Shown here one piece after another: positions 39,170-51,383 of a DNA stretch of 64,000 bases. Both the position numbers and the translations under genes were made by a program. This DNA is from Pseudaminobacter salicylatoxidans (GTDB lineage: Bacteria > Pseudomonadota > Alphaproteobacteria > Rhizobiales > Rhizobiaceae), in the NCBI RefSeq assembly GCF_003148475.1, contig NZ_QGGG01000004.1, positions 186,001 to 250,000 of the forward strand. The letters run 5' to 3'. Below the pieces are notes generated by a model. It saw only the letters and a program-made list of their open reading frames with translations, ran no database searches and was not told where the DNA came from. Position 1 is the stretch's first letter. Each line of letters begins with the position of its first letter.

Positions 39170-39252
39170 GTCGGTCACTCCCGTTTGCATGAATGACCTT
39201 GATATGATCCATGCATTATCGAATTGAAATTGACAGGAAATGAAGTTTTGTT

Positions 39253-39266
39253 ATTCAATTTTGAAT
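39253..39266 (+). promoter_or_regulatory. Palindrome at the LysR start
   Basis: ATTCAATTTTGAAT (6-bp arms, 2-nt spacer) lies in the SDR-LysR divergent region and abuts the ATG at 39267. It may be an autoregulatory operator. If translation starts at 39240, it lies inside the coding sequence. Confidence 0.4.
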
Positions 39267-40154
39267 ATGCAGGAGATCGACTGGAATCTCATCAGAAGTT
39301 TCGTGGCAGTGGCGGAGGCGGGCAGCCTTTCGGCCGCGGCGCGCCAGCTGTCCGCCAGCCAGCCCACGCTCGGGCGCCACATCGCCGAACTGGAGAAGGC
39401 ACTCGACGTCACCCTCTTCCGGCGTGGGCGCCAGGGCTACGTGCTGACTGAGGCGGGTAGCCTGCTGTTCGAGCGCGGTCGCGCCGTCAGCGAACAGGCG
39501 TCCGCTTTTTCACGGCTGGCGCTCGGATCGGTCGAAGCCATAGAAGGCACGGTCCGCATCGCCGCGAGCGAGGTGGTCGCAGCCTGTGTGCTGCCCGAAA
39601 TGTTTGCCCGCCTTGGCGTCGAGGAGCTTGGCATCGAGGTCGAGATCGTTGCCTCCAACCGGATCGAAAACCTGTTGCGCCGCGATGCCGACATCGCCAT
39701 TCGCATGGTGCGGCCGGCGCAGAACGAACTGGTTGCCCGCAAGGTCACCGACATTCCGCTGCGCCTCTGCGCCGCGCGGACCTATCTCGACCGACGCGGC
39801 AGGCCGCAACGACCTGAGGATTTGCGCGAGCATGACCTGGTCGGCTTCGACCGCGGCGACGACATCATTCGCGGGCTGGAGCCATACCTGCCAGACCTCA
39901 CGCGCCACGCCTTCCGCCTGCGCACCGACAATCAGATCGTGTTCTGGCACGCCGTTCAGGCAGGAAACGGCATCGGCATCGGGCAGAAGCCCCTTATCCG
40001 TCGCGATACGCGCATGGAGGAACTGCTACCCGACCTGCCGCTTCCGGTGCTGCCCGTATGGCTCGCGCTGCATCGCGACGTGCGCGCCAGCCTGCGCATC
40101 CGCCGCGTGGCGGATTTTCTCCACGACGAACTGAAGCGCTATTCGGCTAGCTGA
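39267..40154 (+). CDS. LysR-family transcriptional regulator
   Basis: A 295-residue regulator with an N-terminal helix-turn-helix (SLSAAARQLSASQPTLGRHI) and a LysR substrate-binding domain. The ATG at 39267 gives the usual N-terminal length but lacks a ribosome site. An ATG at 39240 is preceded closely by AGGAA and would add nine residues. It probably controls the divergent SDR gene. The 3' end overlaps the convergent MFS gene by 16 bp. Confidence 0.9.
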   Translation: MQEIDWNLIRSFVAVAEAGSLSAAARQLSASQPTLGRHIAELEKALDVTLFRRGRQGYVLTEAGSLLFERGRAVSEQASAFSRLALGSVEAIEGTVRIAASEVVAACVLPEMFARLGVEELGIEVEIVASNRIENLLRRDADIAIRMVRPAQNELVARKVTDIPLRLCAARTYLDRRGRPQRPEDLREHDLVGFDRGDDIIRGLEPYLPDLTRHAFRLRTDNQIVFWHAVQAGNGIGIGQKPLIRRDTRMEELLPDLPLPVLPVWLALHRDVRASLRIRRVADFLHDELKRYSAS

Positions 40155-41320
40155 GCTTTCGGTGCGAAGTCGGCATGGCGCGCCAGGCCCGACATCAGGA
40201 AGACGACGATAAGAAGCGCCGACACCGAAATGAAGACCGGGCTGAAGCCGACATGCTGGCCGATGAAGCCAATGGCCGATGGCGCAACCAGAATGCCCGA
40301 ATAACCCATGGTGGTGACCACGCTCATGCCCGCGCCAGCCGACATTCCCGGCTGGTTGCCGGCGGCCGAAAAGGCGATCGGCACCATATTGGCGATGCCC
40401 AGGCCGCAGAAAGCAAAGGCCGCGATCGCCACCCACGGCGTCGGCGCAAAGCCAGCCACCAGCATGCCGCTGGCCGCGATCAGTGCCGAGACTCTAAGGG
40501 TCGTCACGGCCCCGAAACGGTTGCGCACGGCATCGCCCATGAAGCGCACCGCAGCCATCGTGCCGGCAAAGCACGCGAAGGCGAAGCCGGCCGTCGCAAT
40601 ATCGGCGCCAAGCTCCTGCTTGAGGTAGAGCGCCGCCCAATCGAGCACGGAGCCTTCGGGCACCATGGAAAACAGCGCCATGATGCCGATGAGATAGATC
40701 ACGGGATTTTTCGGCAGCGAGAATTTCCTGTGCCCGGTGGCGATGTGCCTTTCCTCGGCGATGAGATGGCGCAGCGAGGCAGCAAGCAGGATGGCCGCCA
40801 CGACCGCGACCAGCACGGCATGGACGACATGCCCGTAACTCTGGATGATGATGCCGCCGATACCCCCTCCCGCAAAGCCGCCAAGGCTCCAGAAGCCGTG
40901 CGAGGACGACATGATGGCCCGCGACAGGCGTCTTTCCACGGCGACCGCATTGGCGTTCATCGCAACATCCATGCCACCGATGACCCCGCCAAACAGGATC
41001 ATGGCCAGCGCCGCCAGCGGCAGGCTGGGCGCCAGCGCAACGATCGGCAGACCGAGTGCGGCTGCCGGACCGAACCAACGCACCACATTGCGCGAGCCGT
41101 GCCGCGCGATCAGATAGCCGCACCACGACATGAACACGATAGCGCCGGCTCCGAAAAGCAGAAGCAGCAGGCCCAGCATGGTTTCGCTCATGTCGAGGCG
41201 CGTGAGGAAAACCGGGATTTGCGGCGCCCAGCTTCCGGTGATGAAGCCGTTGACGAAAAAGGCGGTCGCCACGGCCCAGCGGCCGCGCTTCGCGGTTTCG
41301 ATCATATTGGTGGCGTCCAT
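40139..41320 (-). CDS. MFS transporter
   Basis: A 393-residue major facilitator protein with about twelve hydrophobic helices. The N-terminal half includes FVNGFITGSWAPQIPVFLTR and GGVIGGMDVAMNANAVAVE, patterns shared with YbjJ-type transporters. The start at 41320 (MDATNMIETAKRG) is preferred; an ATG at 41335 is possible. Substrate unknown; sugars or drugs are typical for relatives. Confidence 0.87.
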   Translation of the reverse strand: MDATNMIETAKRGRWAVATAFFVNGFITGSWAPQIPVFLTRLDMSETMLGLLLLLFGAGAIVFMSWCGYLIARHGSRNVVRWFGPAAALGLPIVALAPSLPLAALAMILFGGVIGGMDVAMNANAVAVERRLSRAIMSSSHGFWSLGGFAGGGIGGIIIQSYGHVVHAVLVAVVAAILLAASLRHLIAEERHIATGHRKFSLPKNPVIYLIGIMALFSMVPEGSVLDWAALYLKQELGADIATAGFAFACFAGTMAAVRFMGDAVRNRFGAVTTLRVSALIAASGMLVAGFAPTPWVAIAAFAFCGLGIANMVPIAFSAAGNQPGMSAGAGMSVVTTMGYSGILVAPSAIGFIGQHVGFSPVFISVSALLIVVFLMSGLARHADFAPKAQLAE

Positions 41321-41468
41321 CGCCGCTTTCCGCATCAAGAATTGGTAGAACCGGTATTTAAATCGGTTTAACGTATCGTCAACCCGATAATGGCGGCAAA
41401 TTGTTGGGCCAGCGGGGTCGTTGGAAATGCCGGTCCGGGCTCCCTTGCGAGCGCCGGCCACTCCTATA

Positions 41469-41512
41469 GGGCATGATACCAGAAAGTGGAAACCACTTTC
41501 GGCATCATGCCC
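41469..41512. repeat. 44-nt palindromic element
   Basis: Two long arms (GGGCATGATACC and GGCATCATGCCC, one mismatch; then GAAAGTGG and CCACTTTC) enclose a 3-nt AAA loop, with one bulged base. It lies 43 nt beyond the pyc locus end. The GCATGAT...GAAAGTGG...CCACTTTC pattern resembles short interspersed palindromes that recur in Hyphomicrobiales genomes. It could also terminate pyc transcription. Confidence 0.7.
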
Positions 41513-41554
41513 GACAGAAGATGGATCGGCCCGGACGTCGATACCGCGTCGGTG

Positions 41555-41971
41555 TTACTCGAATACGACCAGAAGGTCCTTGGCGTCGATCTGGTCGCCG
41601 GCCTTGACCAGCACCTCCGAGATGATGCCGCCGCGCTCGGCATGCAGCGCCGTCTCCATCTTCATCGCCTCGATGGACAGGAGCACGTCGCCTTGCTTGA
41701 CCGTCTGCCCGACCGCGACGGCAAGCGTGGAAACCACGCCCGGCATCGGCGCGCCGACATGCGCGTCGTTGCCCGGCTCGGCCTTGCGGCGCGCGCGGGA
41801 AGCAGATGCGCCATGAATGCGGTCTGGCACCTTCACGCGGCGCGGCTGGCCGTTGAGCTCGAAGAAGACCGTCATCATGCCCTTGTCGTCGGTCTCGCCA
41901 ATGGCCAGACAGCGGATCACCAGCGTCTTGCCCTTTTCGATGTCGACGAAAATCTCGTCCTCCGGCTTCAT
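41555..41971 (-). pseudogene. pyc: Pyruvate carboxylase, biotin-carrier C-terminal part, separated by an in-frame stop
   Basis: A 138-codon frame continuing the pyc reading frame after a TAA. It holds the end of the allosteric/PT region (GMMTVFFELNGQPRRVKVPD) and the biotinyl domain with AMKM, Lys104 being the biotinylation site. It has no domain of its own beyond that. Its first ATG lies one codon after the TAA, with AAGG only one nt upstream, so reinitiation is possible but the ribosome site is poorly placed. If the stop is real, the cell has either a two-polypeptide carboxylase or a dead enzyme; a base-calling error is also possible. Confidence 0.8.
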
Positions 41972-41974
41972 GCC

Positions 41975-44900
41975 TTAGAAATAGACCGGCGTCGGCAGCA
42001 CGCTGACGGGACCATAGGTCTCCTGCGTTGCGGCAAAGTCGGAAAACACCTTCGGATACATCAGCCAGGAGGCGAATTCGAACTCGCTCACCTTGCGGCC
42101 GAGCTTCTCCTCGAGCCCCTTGCGGGATGCGGCGAGATCGGCCGGCTTGAGCAGCGAACCCGGCCGCACGGTGATCGGCTTTTCGCCCTTCAGCGCCTTT
42201 TTCTGCAGGGCGGCGGGCCAGCCGCCGGGCGCCTGACCCAGATCCCCGCGCAGCATGGCGACGACAGATTCCGGGAAGGCGATGTCCTTGTCCGGGTTCT
42301 CGACATCGGTGACCGTCAGGTCCTGGCTCACCATCATCAGCGCCATGTCACCCACCACCTTGGACGACGGCGTGACCTTGACGATGTCGCCGAACATCAG
42401 GTTGACGTCGTGATAGGCCTGCGCCACCTCGTGCCAGCGGGTTTCCAGCCCCAGCGAGCGCGCCTGCTCCTTGAGATTGGTGAACTGGCCGCCCGGCATT
42501 TCGTGCAGATAGACTTCCGACGCCGGCCCCTTGAGGTCGCTTTCGAAGGCCGCATACTGGTTGCGCACTGCCTCCCAGTAGAAGGAGATGCGGCGTATCC
42601 ATTCAGGATCGAGGCCGGGGTCGCGCGGATCCCCCCTGAGCGCCTGGACGATGGAGCCGAGGCAGGGCTGAGACGTGTTGCCGGAAAAGGCGTCCATCGC
42701 CGCATCCACGGCATCCACGCCCGCTTCCGCCGCTGCAAGCACGGTGGCGGCCCCAAGACCGGACGTGTCATGCGTGTGGAAGTGGATCGGCAGATCGGTC
42801 GCCTCGCGCAACGCCTTGAACAGCACGCGCGCTGCCGCCGGCTTCAGCAGCCCGCCCATATCCTTCAGCGAAATGATATGCGCGCCGGCCGCTTCCAGTT
42901 CCCTGGTGAGCCCGACATAGTATTTCAGGTCGTATTTCGACCGGTTGGGATCAAGCATGTCGCCCGTGTAGCAGATCGCCGCTTCACACAGCTTGCCTTC
43001 GGCGAGCACGGCATCCATGGCGACCCGCATGCTCTCGACCCAGTTCAGGCAGTCGAAGACGCGGAACAGGTCGATGCCCCCGGCTGCGGCCTGCTTGACG
43101 AAATGCTGCACCACATTGTCGGGGTAGTTGGTATAGCCGACGCCGTTGGCGCCGCGCAGCAGCATCTGCAGCAGGATATTGGGGGCCGCCTCGCGCACTT
43201 TGGAGAGGCGCTCCCACGGGTCTTCGGTCAGGAAGCGCATGGCGACGTCGAAGGTCGCGCCGCCCCAGCATTCGAGCGACAGAAGCTGCGGCAGGGCGCG
43301 CGCATAGGTGCCCGCGATACGCGCGATGTCGTAGGTGCGCACGCGCGTCGCCAGCAGCGACTGATGCGCGTCGCGCATAGTCGTGTCGGTGAACAGGACC
43401 TGCTTCTGTTCGCGCATCCAGGCCGCGAATTTCTGTGGTCCCAGCGCGTCGAAGCGCTGCTTGGTGCCGTCCGGTATCGACCCGGTGAACCACGGAATGA
43501 CCGGCGCGGCCGCTTCCGGGTCCGGCAGGGCGCGCCCGCGCGTCTCGGGATGCCCGTTGACGGTCACGTCTGCCAGATAGTTGAGCAGCTTGGTGGCGCG
43601 GTCCTGCCGCTTCACCTGCGCAAACAGCTCCGGCGTCGAGTCGATGAACTTCGTCGTGTAGCTGTTCGACTGGAAGCTCGGATGGGTGATGATGGCTTCC
43701 AAAAATGTCAGGTTGGTCGACACGCCGCGAATGCGAAACTCGCGCAAGGCCCGGTGCATGCGCGCAATCGCCTCGGACGGTGTCGGCGCCCAGGCCGTCA
43801 CCTTCTCCAGCAGCGGATCGTAGTAGCGCGTGATCACCGCGCCCGAATAGGCGGTGCCGCCGTCGAGCCGGATGCCGAAGCCGGTCGCGCCGCGATAGGC
43901 GGTGATGCGGCCATAGTCGGGAATGAAATTGTGCTCCGGGTCTTCGGTGGTGATCCGGCATTGCAGGGCATGGCCGTTCAGCCGGATTTCCGACTGGTTC
44001 GGCACGCCGGTTTCGGGTTTGCCGATCGCCAGTCCGTTGAGAATGTGGATCTGCGCCTTGACGATGTCGATGCCTGTCACCTCCTCGGTGACCGTGTGCT
44101 CCACCTGAATGCGCGGATTGACCTCGATGAAGTAGAATTTGCCGCTGTCGGCATCCATCAGGAACTCGACGGTGCCGGCGCCGACATAGTCGGTCGCGCG
44201 CGCGATCTTCAGCGCATGGTCACACAGTTCGCCACGCTGGACGGCATCTAGATAGGGAGCGGGAGCGCGCTCCACGACCTTCTGGTTGCGGCGCTGGATC
44301 GAGCAATCGCGCTCGAACAGATGCACGGCATTGCCATGCGTGTCGCCCAGCACCTGTACCTCGACATGGCGCGCGCGCTCGATCAGCTTTTCGAGATAGA
44401 CCTCGTCCTTGCCGAAAGCGGCCTTGGCCTCTCGCTTGCCTTCCATCACTTCGCGGGCAAGATCGGCTTCCGAGCGGATGACGCGCATGCCGCGTCCACC
44501 ACCACCCCACGATGCCTTGAGCATCAGCGGATAGCCGACATCGGCAGCCAGCTTCTTCACCGCCTCGACATCGTCGGGCAGCGGATCGGTCGCCGGAATG
44601 ACCGGCACGCCGACCTCGACGGCGAGATTGCGCGCGGCCACCTTGTTGCCCAGCCGGCGCATCGTGTCGGGCCTGGGACCGATGAAGGTGATGCCGGCTT
44701 CGGCGCAGGCCTCGGCAAACTCCGGGCTTTCCGCCAACAGCCCGTAGCCCGGATGGATCGCGTCCGCCCCCGACAGCTTCGCCACGCGCAACACTTCCTC
44801 GATCGACAGATAGCTTTCGATCGGACCGAGATCACGGGTCAGATGCGGCCCGCGGCCGACCTGATAGGACTCGTCCGCTTTGAACCGATGCAGCGAATAT

Positions 44901-45013
44901 TTGTCCTCTTCCGCCCAGATCGCCACGGTTTTGAGCCCCAGTTCGTTGGCGGCGCGAAACACGCGGATAGCGATTTCAGAACGGTTGGCGACAAGTATCT
45001 TGCTGATCGGCAC
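41975..45013 (-). pseudogene. pyc: Pyruvate carboxylase, biotin carboxylase and carboxyltransferase part, ending at an in-frame stop
   Basis: Pyruvate carboxylase makes oxaloacetate from pyruvate and bicarbonate. This 1012-residue part has the biotin carboxylase domain (ISKILVANRSEIAIRVF, ATP-grasp GGGGRGM). It also has the carboxyltransferase domain (TTMRDAHQSLLATR, GGATFDVAMRFL, HTHDTSG). It ends ...LPTPVYF then TAA, where rhizobial Pyc has YFYG, so one Tyr codon has become a stop. Reading through gives 1152 residues, the normal family length. The GTG start at 45013 has GGAGGAG upstream; the frame is open beyond it. It is monocistronic. Confidence 0.9.
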
Positions 45014-45147
45014 GTAAATTCTCCTCCAGAACTTCAATGGCGGCGAATGATTAGCGGTTAAATGCTGCAGTGCAACCAAAACCCGCAATTTTTAACCGAT
45101 TTAAATTCCGTAACGTCAAGCAGACCGTTTTTTCGCGGCGCATAAAA

Positions 45148-45174
45148 AATGCCCGGCGCAAAACGCCGGGCATT
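45148..45174 (-). terminator. Rho-independent terminator of the Liv operon
   Basis: An 11-bp perfect stem (AATGCCCGGCG and complement) with a 5-nt loop is followed on the minus strand by TTTTTTATG (minus-strand reading). It lies 24 nt after the binding-protein stop and before pyc. Confidence 0.9.
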
Positions 45175-45197
45175 TCGGTTCGGCTCGAAGAAGGAGC

Positions 45198-46316
45198 TTA
45201 GTCGAGCTGGAAGTAGTTGTACTTGCCGTCGTCGCCCTTCTTCCACTGGTAGACGACATAGTCGGCGTCGGTACGGTCGCCCTTCTCGTTGAAGGACAGC
45301 TCGCCCAGAACGGTCTTGAACGGACCCTTTTCCTTGATCGCCTTGGCAACGGCTTCCGGATCGTTCGAGCCGGCAGCGGCGGCGGCCTGCGCGATGATCT
45401 GCGTGGAGGCATAGGCGTAGAGCGTATAGGCCTCAGGCTCGAAGCCGGCCGCACGGAACTTCTCGACCACTTCCTTCGCGGCCGGATTGTTGCGCGGGTC
45501 CGGGCCGAAGGTGTTGTAGGTGCCGGCAACCGCGTCGCCCGCGATCGAGGCGAGTTCGTTCGACACGATGCCGTCGCCCGAGAACAGCGGCGCCTTCAGG
45601 CCCTGGTCCGCCGCCTGACGGATGATCAGACCGGCTTCGGTGTGCAGGCCGCCCCAGTAGATCAGGTCGACGCCGGCCTCCTTCATCTTGGCGATGAGCG
45701 CGGAGAAGTCCTTGTCGCCGGCGTTGACGCCTTCATACATGACTTCCTTGACGTTGTGGTCGTTCAGCGCCTTCTTGGTGGCATCGGCAAGGCCCTGGCC
45801 ATAGGGGGTCTTGTCATGGATGACGGCGACCTTGGCGTCCTTGAAGTGCTCGGCGATATAGGCGCCGGCAACGTCGCCCTGCTGGTCGTCACGGCCGCAG
45901 ACGCGGATCGTGTTCCACAGCCCGGCATCGGTGAACTGCGGATTGGTGGCTGCCGGGGTCACTTCCAGAATGCCGTTTTCGGCATAGACTTCCGAGGCCG
46001 GGATCGACACGCCCGAGTTGAAGTGGCCGACCACGAATTTGACGCCATCCGCGACGAACTTGTTGGCGACCGAGATGCCCTGCTTCGGGTCGGACACGTC
46101 GTCGCCGACCGAAACCTTGATCTGTTCGCCATTGATGCCGCCGGCGGCGTTGATGTCAGCGACCGCTTGCTCCGTACCCTTCTGAATCTGTGCGCCGAAG
46201 GCTGCATTCGGACCGGTGATCGGTGCACCGATGCCCAGCAGGACATCCGCCCAGGCATTGCCACCGAATGCCACCAGCGCGGTTAACGCAACCGCGGACA
46301 ACAGTGATTTTTTCAT
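45198..46316 (-). CDS. Branched-chain amino acid ABC transporter substrate-binding protein (LivJ/LivK-like)
   Basis: A 372-residue periplasmic receptor. It has a Sec signal peptide (cleavage after AWA, about residue 23) and then [26 protein letters not shown], cut here at [19 protein letters not shown], typical of the Leu/Ile/Val-binding family. It is the last gene of the minus-strand liv operon, ending at a strong terminator; a 138-nt gap upstream may hold its own promoter, allowing higher expression. Confidence 0.93.
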   Translation of the reverse strand: MKKSLLSAVALTALVAFGGNAWADVLLGIGAPITGPNAAFGAQIQKGTEQAVADINAAGGINGEQIKVSVGDDVSDPKQGISVANKFVADGVKFVVGHFNSGVSIPASEVYAENGILEVTPAATNPQFTDAGLWNTIRVCGRDDQQGDVAGAYIAEHFKDAKVAVIHDKTPYGQGLADATKKALNDHNVKEVMYEGVNAGDKDFSALIAKMKEAGVDLIYWGGLHTEAGLIIRQAADQGLKAPLFSGDGIVSNELASIAGDAVAGTYNTFGPDPRNNPAAKEVVEKFRAAGFEPEAYTLYAYASTQIIAQAAAAAGSNDPEAVAKAIKEKGPFKTVLGELSFNEKGDRTDADYVVYQWKKGDDGKYNYFQLD

Positions 46317-46454
46317 TGAAACACTCCCATTGGACAGGCGGGCCTGAATGTTCCCTTCATGCGATGCCCACCCCTATCGCAGAAAGATCAGTTTGCCGAT
46401 TTTCCGGCTCTTGTCACGCCGTTTCGAAGGTGAAGCGACGCTATTCATGTTGGC

Positions 46455-46802
46455 TCAGCCCTTTGACTTCCAGCTCAGCAAGGATGCTCTTTCATAGAGC
46501 CAGTGATACTGCGTCACCATCTGGTTGGTACGGGTATAGCGGAAGCCCAGCGAGCCCAGGATCATCAGCACGACGGTATCGACGATGTAATACTGCAACG
46601 AGAACATCGTGCCGTCGAAAAGGGCGTGATGGATGAAGCGCACCGCAACGCCGAGCAACACCAGATACAACAGCAGCATGGGATAGCCCCGCCAGGTCTG
46701 CGCGCAGGCGCGCCCGGTCATCCAGGCTGCCCAGCCGCCAAGCAGGCAGGTCACGAAAAAGAACTGCCAGATCGAGGCTTCCTCATAAAGAATGCCCTGC
46801 AT
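46455..46802 (-). CDS. Small membrane protein in liv operon (DUF6867-like)
   Basis: A 115-residue protein with three predicted hydrophobic segments (about residues 11-30, 41-60 and 68-90) and a C-terminus WLYERASLLSWKSKG. GGAGGACCT precedes the ATG at 46802. It sits between livF and the binding-protein gene, a position I recall for DUF6867 proteins in Hyphomicrobiales, though the family name is from memory. Its role in transport is unknown. Confidence 0.7.
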   Translation of the reverse strand: MQGILYEEASIWQFFFVTCLLGGWAAWMTGRACAQTWRGYPMLLLYLVLLGVAVRFIHHALFDGTMFSLQYYIVDTVVLMILGSLGFRYTRTNQMVTQYHWLYERASLLSWKSKG

Positions 46803-46887
46803 TTCAGGTCCTCCGACGGGCCTTTCCCGGCCCTGTTCTCGTTCCCTTGGCGGGCCGGCAACCCGGCCCGCGATCCCGTGTCGACGC

Positions 46888-47615
46888 CTAGTGGCGGCCA
46901 CCTTCGAGATAAGCGGCGCGCACTTCCGGATCGGCGAGCAGTTCCTTGCCCGAGCCGCTCATGGTCACATGGCCGTTCACCATCACATAGCCGCGGTCGG
47001 CCAGACGCAGCGCGCCGAACGCGTTCTGCTCGACCAGGAAGACGGTCAGCCCCTGTGTCTTGTTGAGCACGCGGATGGCATCGAAGATCTGCTTGACGAT
47101 AAGTGGCGCAAGCCCCAGCGACGGCTCGTCGAGCAGAAGCAGCTTGGGCCGCGCCATCAGCGCACGCGCAATGGAAAGCATCTGCTGCTCGCCGCCCGAC
47201 AGCGTTCCCCCGCGCTGCGCAACGCGCTCCTTGAGGCGCGGGAAAAGCTCGAAGACCTTTTCAACGTCCTCGTTGAAATACTGCAGATTGTCGAGGCTCG
47301 CGCCCATTTGCAGGTTTTCCAGCACCGTCATGCGCGGGAAAATGCGCCGCCCTTCGGGCGATTGCGCAATGCGCAGCCGCGCGATCTGGTGGGTGGGCAT
47401 TTGCGTGATGTCCGTTCCGGCAAAGGTGATCTTGCCGGTGCGGGCGCGCGGATTGCCGAACACGGTCATCATCAGCGTGGACTTGCCGGCGCCGTTGGCG
47501 CCGATCAGCGCGACGATCTCGCCTTCATTGACGCTGACATTGACGCCGTTGAGCGCGCGGATATTGCCGTAATAGGTCTCGACGCCTTCGACCTGAAGCA
47601 GCGGCTTGGCCATCG

Positions 47616-47619
<4 letters not shown>
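46888..47619 (-). CDS. livF: Branched-chain amino acid ABC transporter ATP-binding protein LivF
   Basis: A 243-residue ATPase with Walker A GANGAGKST, signature LSGGEQQMLSIARALM and Walker B LLLDEPSLGLAP. GGGAGG precedes the ATG at 47619. Its start overlaps the livG stop by ATGA. It pairs with LivG to drive LivHM. Confidence 0.95.
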
Positions 47620-49081
<1,462 letters not shown>

Positions 49082-49082
<1 letters not shown>

Positions 49083-50476
49083 CAGCCGTGCCCCTCCTTC
49101 GTAAAGGAAGCGGATATGGCTTTTCGTTCATGCAGGAACGCTGTCGGTTCCCGGCTGCCCACGAAGCCGCGCGGCTTCCACACCATCACCAGCACCATCG
49201 CGCAGCCGAACAGCAGCATGCGGTAGAGTTCCGGCGTGAAGTCCGGGCCGAAGATGTATTTCAGGAATTGCATCTCGCGCAGCGCCTCGGTGCCGCCGAT
49301 CATCACCACCGCCGCCACGGCGATGCCGGTGAGCGAGCCCATGCCGCCCAGCACCACGATGGCCAGAACCATCGCCGATTCCAGGAACACGAAAGATTCC
49401 GGGCTGACGAAGCCCTGGCGCGCGGCGAAGAAGGAGCCGGCGAAACCGCCGAACATCGCCCCCGTCGCGAAGGCGGTGAGCTTGGTTGTGGTGGTGTTGA
49501 TGCCGAGCGAACGGCAGGCGATCTCGTCCTCGCGCAGTGCTTCCCATGCCCGGCCGACCGGCATGCGGCGCAGACGGATGGTGACGAACGCGGTGAGCAG
49601 CGCCAGAAGCAGGATGAGATAGTAGAGGAAGATCTTGTAGTAGGCACCCGACTGGGCAATCCCCAACACCTTGGAGATATAGGTCGGGTCGCTCACGTTG
49701 AAGGACATCAGGCCGAAGAAGCTGACCTTGGGAATGCCCGAAATGCCTGCCGAACCATTGGTCACCTCGCGCCAGTTGATGAGCACCAGACGGATGATCT
49801 CACCAAAGGCCAGCGTGACGATCGCCAGATAGTCACCGCGCAGGCGCAGTACCGGAAAGCCGAGGATGACACCCCAGAAGGCGGCCATGATGCCCGCCGC
49901 CGGCAGCAGGATCCAGAACGACCAGCCGAAATGCGTGCCGAGCAGCGCATAGGCATAGGCGCCGACCGCATAGAAGGCGACATACCCCAGGTCGAGCAGG
50001 CCGGCCAGGCCGACCACGATGTTCAGGCCCCAAGCCAGCATCACATAGATGAGGATCTGTATGCCGAAATTGTCGACCCATTTCAGCGAACCCTGAAAGC
50101 CGAACAACAGCACCATCGCCACCGGATAGATAAACAGCAGCGTGATCGCGATGGGATTGAAATTGCGGCGGATGAAGCCGGGCGCGGCAACCTGCGTCGT
50201 GGTCACGACCTTTGCAGCCTTGCGCCGCTCAAGCGCCGGCTGCACGAAGGCGACGAAGATGAACCGCCCGACCATGGTGACGGCGACCACAAGGGCAAGC
50301 AAGCCCCAGCGCTGGACCACAACCAGTTCGTTGCGGATGTTCTGGTCGGTCTTCAGTCCGATGAACAGGACGAACAGGCCAAAGGAGACAAGGCCGGCAT
50401 AGATGGCCTGGCGGAAGGCATTGGCGAAGGGGTTCGCCACTTCGGCCCGGCTCGGCGTGGATACTGCTTCAGCCAT
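49082..50476 (-). CDS. livM: Branched-chain amino acid ABC transporter permease LivM
   Basis: A 464-residue permease with an N-terminal extension containing two hydrophobic helices (DUF3382-like) before the LivM core. The core signature [20 protein letters not shown] and the EAA-like loop [18 protein letters not shown] are present. The ATG at 50476 starts MAEAVST; the frame is open upstream. The stop overlaps the livG start by one base, and livH ends four nt before it. Confidence 0.93.
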
Positions 50477-50480
50477 GATC

Positions 50481-51383
50481 TCAGACCTTTTCCACTTCCG
50501 GCCGGCCAAGGATGCCCGACGGCAGGAAGATCAGCACGATCGCCAGAATGGAGAAGGCGGCAACGTCCTTGTAGTCGATGGAGAAATAGGCCGACCACAT
50601 CGACTCGATGAAGCCGATCAGCAGTCCGCCGATGACCGCGCCGGGGATGGATCCGATGCCGCCGAGAACCGCTGCCGTGAAGGCTTTGACGCCCGGCACG
50701 AAGCCGTCGGAGAACACCACCACGCCGTAATACATCAGGAACATGGTGCCGGCGACCGCGGCCAGCGCCGCGCCCATGATGAAGGTGATGGATATGGTGC
50801 GGTCGACGTCAATGCCGAGCAGCGCCGCCATCTTGCGGTCCTGTTCGCAGGCGCGCTGGGCGCGGCCGAGCGAGGTCTTGTTGACCACGTACCAGAAGAT
50901 CGCCAGCAGCGCGGCCGTGATGACCGCGATGATAATCTGCTTCAGCGAGATGCTGACGCCGCCGACATTGTAGACCTGGCTGACCATCGGCGGGATCGGC
51001 TTGTTGCGCGGCCCCTGCGTGACCTGCACGAAGTTGGAGAGCGCGATCGACATGCCGATGGCGGTGATGAGCGGGGCCAGCCGGAACGAACCGCGCAACG
51101 GCCGATAGGCCACCTTCTCGATCACCCAGTTGTAGAGGCCTGTGAGCAGCATCGCCACGATCATCATGACCAGCAGGAACAGCGCCACATTCATCGTGGC
51201 GAAGATGCTGACAAGAATGAGGAAGACGATGAGAGCCGTGAAGGCACCGATCATGAAGATATCGCCATGGGCGAAGTTGATCATGCCGATAATGCCGTAG
51301 ACCATCGTATAGCCGATCGCGATCAGGCCATAGATTGATCCCAGCGTCAGCCCGTTGATAAGCTGCTGGATGAAATATTGCAT
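50481..51383 (-). CDS. livH: Branched-chain amino acid ABC transporter permease LivH
   Basis: A 300-residue permease, first gene of the liv operon. It begins [20 protein letters not shown] and has [16 protein letters not shown], diagnostic of LivH, plus the EAA loop [24 protein letters not shown] lies about 14 nt upstream of the ATG at 51383; the frame is open further up. Confidence 0.95.
   Translation of the reverse strand: MQYFIQQLINGLTLGSIYGLIAIGYTMVYGIIGMINFAHGDIFMIGAFTALIVFLILVSIFATMNVALFLLVMMIVAMLLTGLYNWVIEKVAYRPLRGSFRLAPLITAIGMSIALSNFVQVTQGPRNKPIPPMVSQVYNVGGVSISLKQIIIAVITAALLAIFWYVVNKTSLGRAQRACEQDRKMAALLGIDVDRTISITFIMGAALAAVAGTMFLMYYGVVVFSDGFVPGVKAFTAAVLGGIGSIPGAVIGGLLIGFIESMWSAYFSIDYKDVAAFSILAIVLIFLPSGILGRPEVEKV

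Noticed and set aside
40139-40154. 16-bp overlap of the LysR and MFS genes as something unusual
   Set aside because: Short convergent 3' overlaps are common in compact bacterial genomes.
41486-44251. 921-codon plus-strand frame opposite pyc
   Set aside because: Antisense shadow with no recognisable domain; the minus strand encodes pyruvate carboxylase.
41555-45013. Frameshift in pyc
   Set aside because: Both halves lie in the same frame; the interruption is a single TAA, with only one codon (GGC) before the next ATG.
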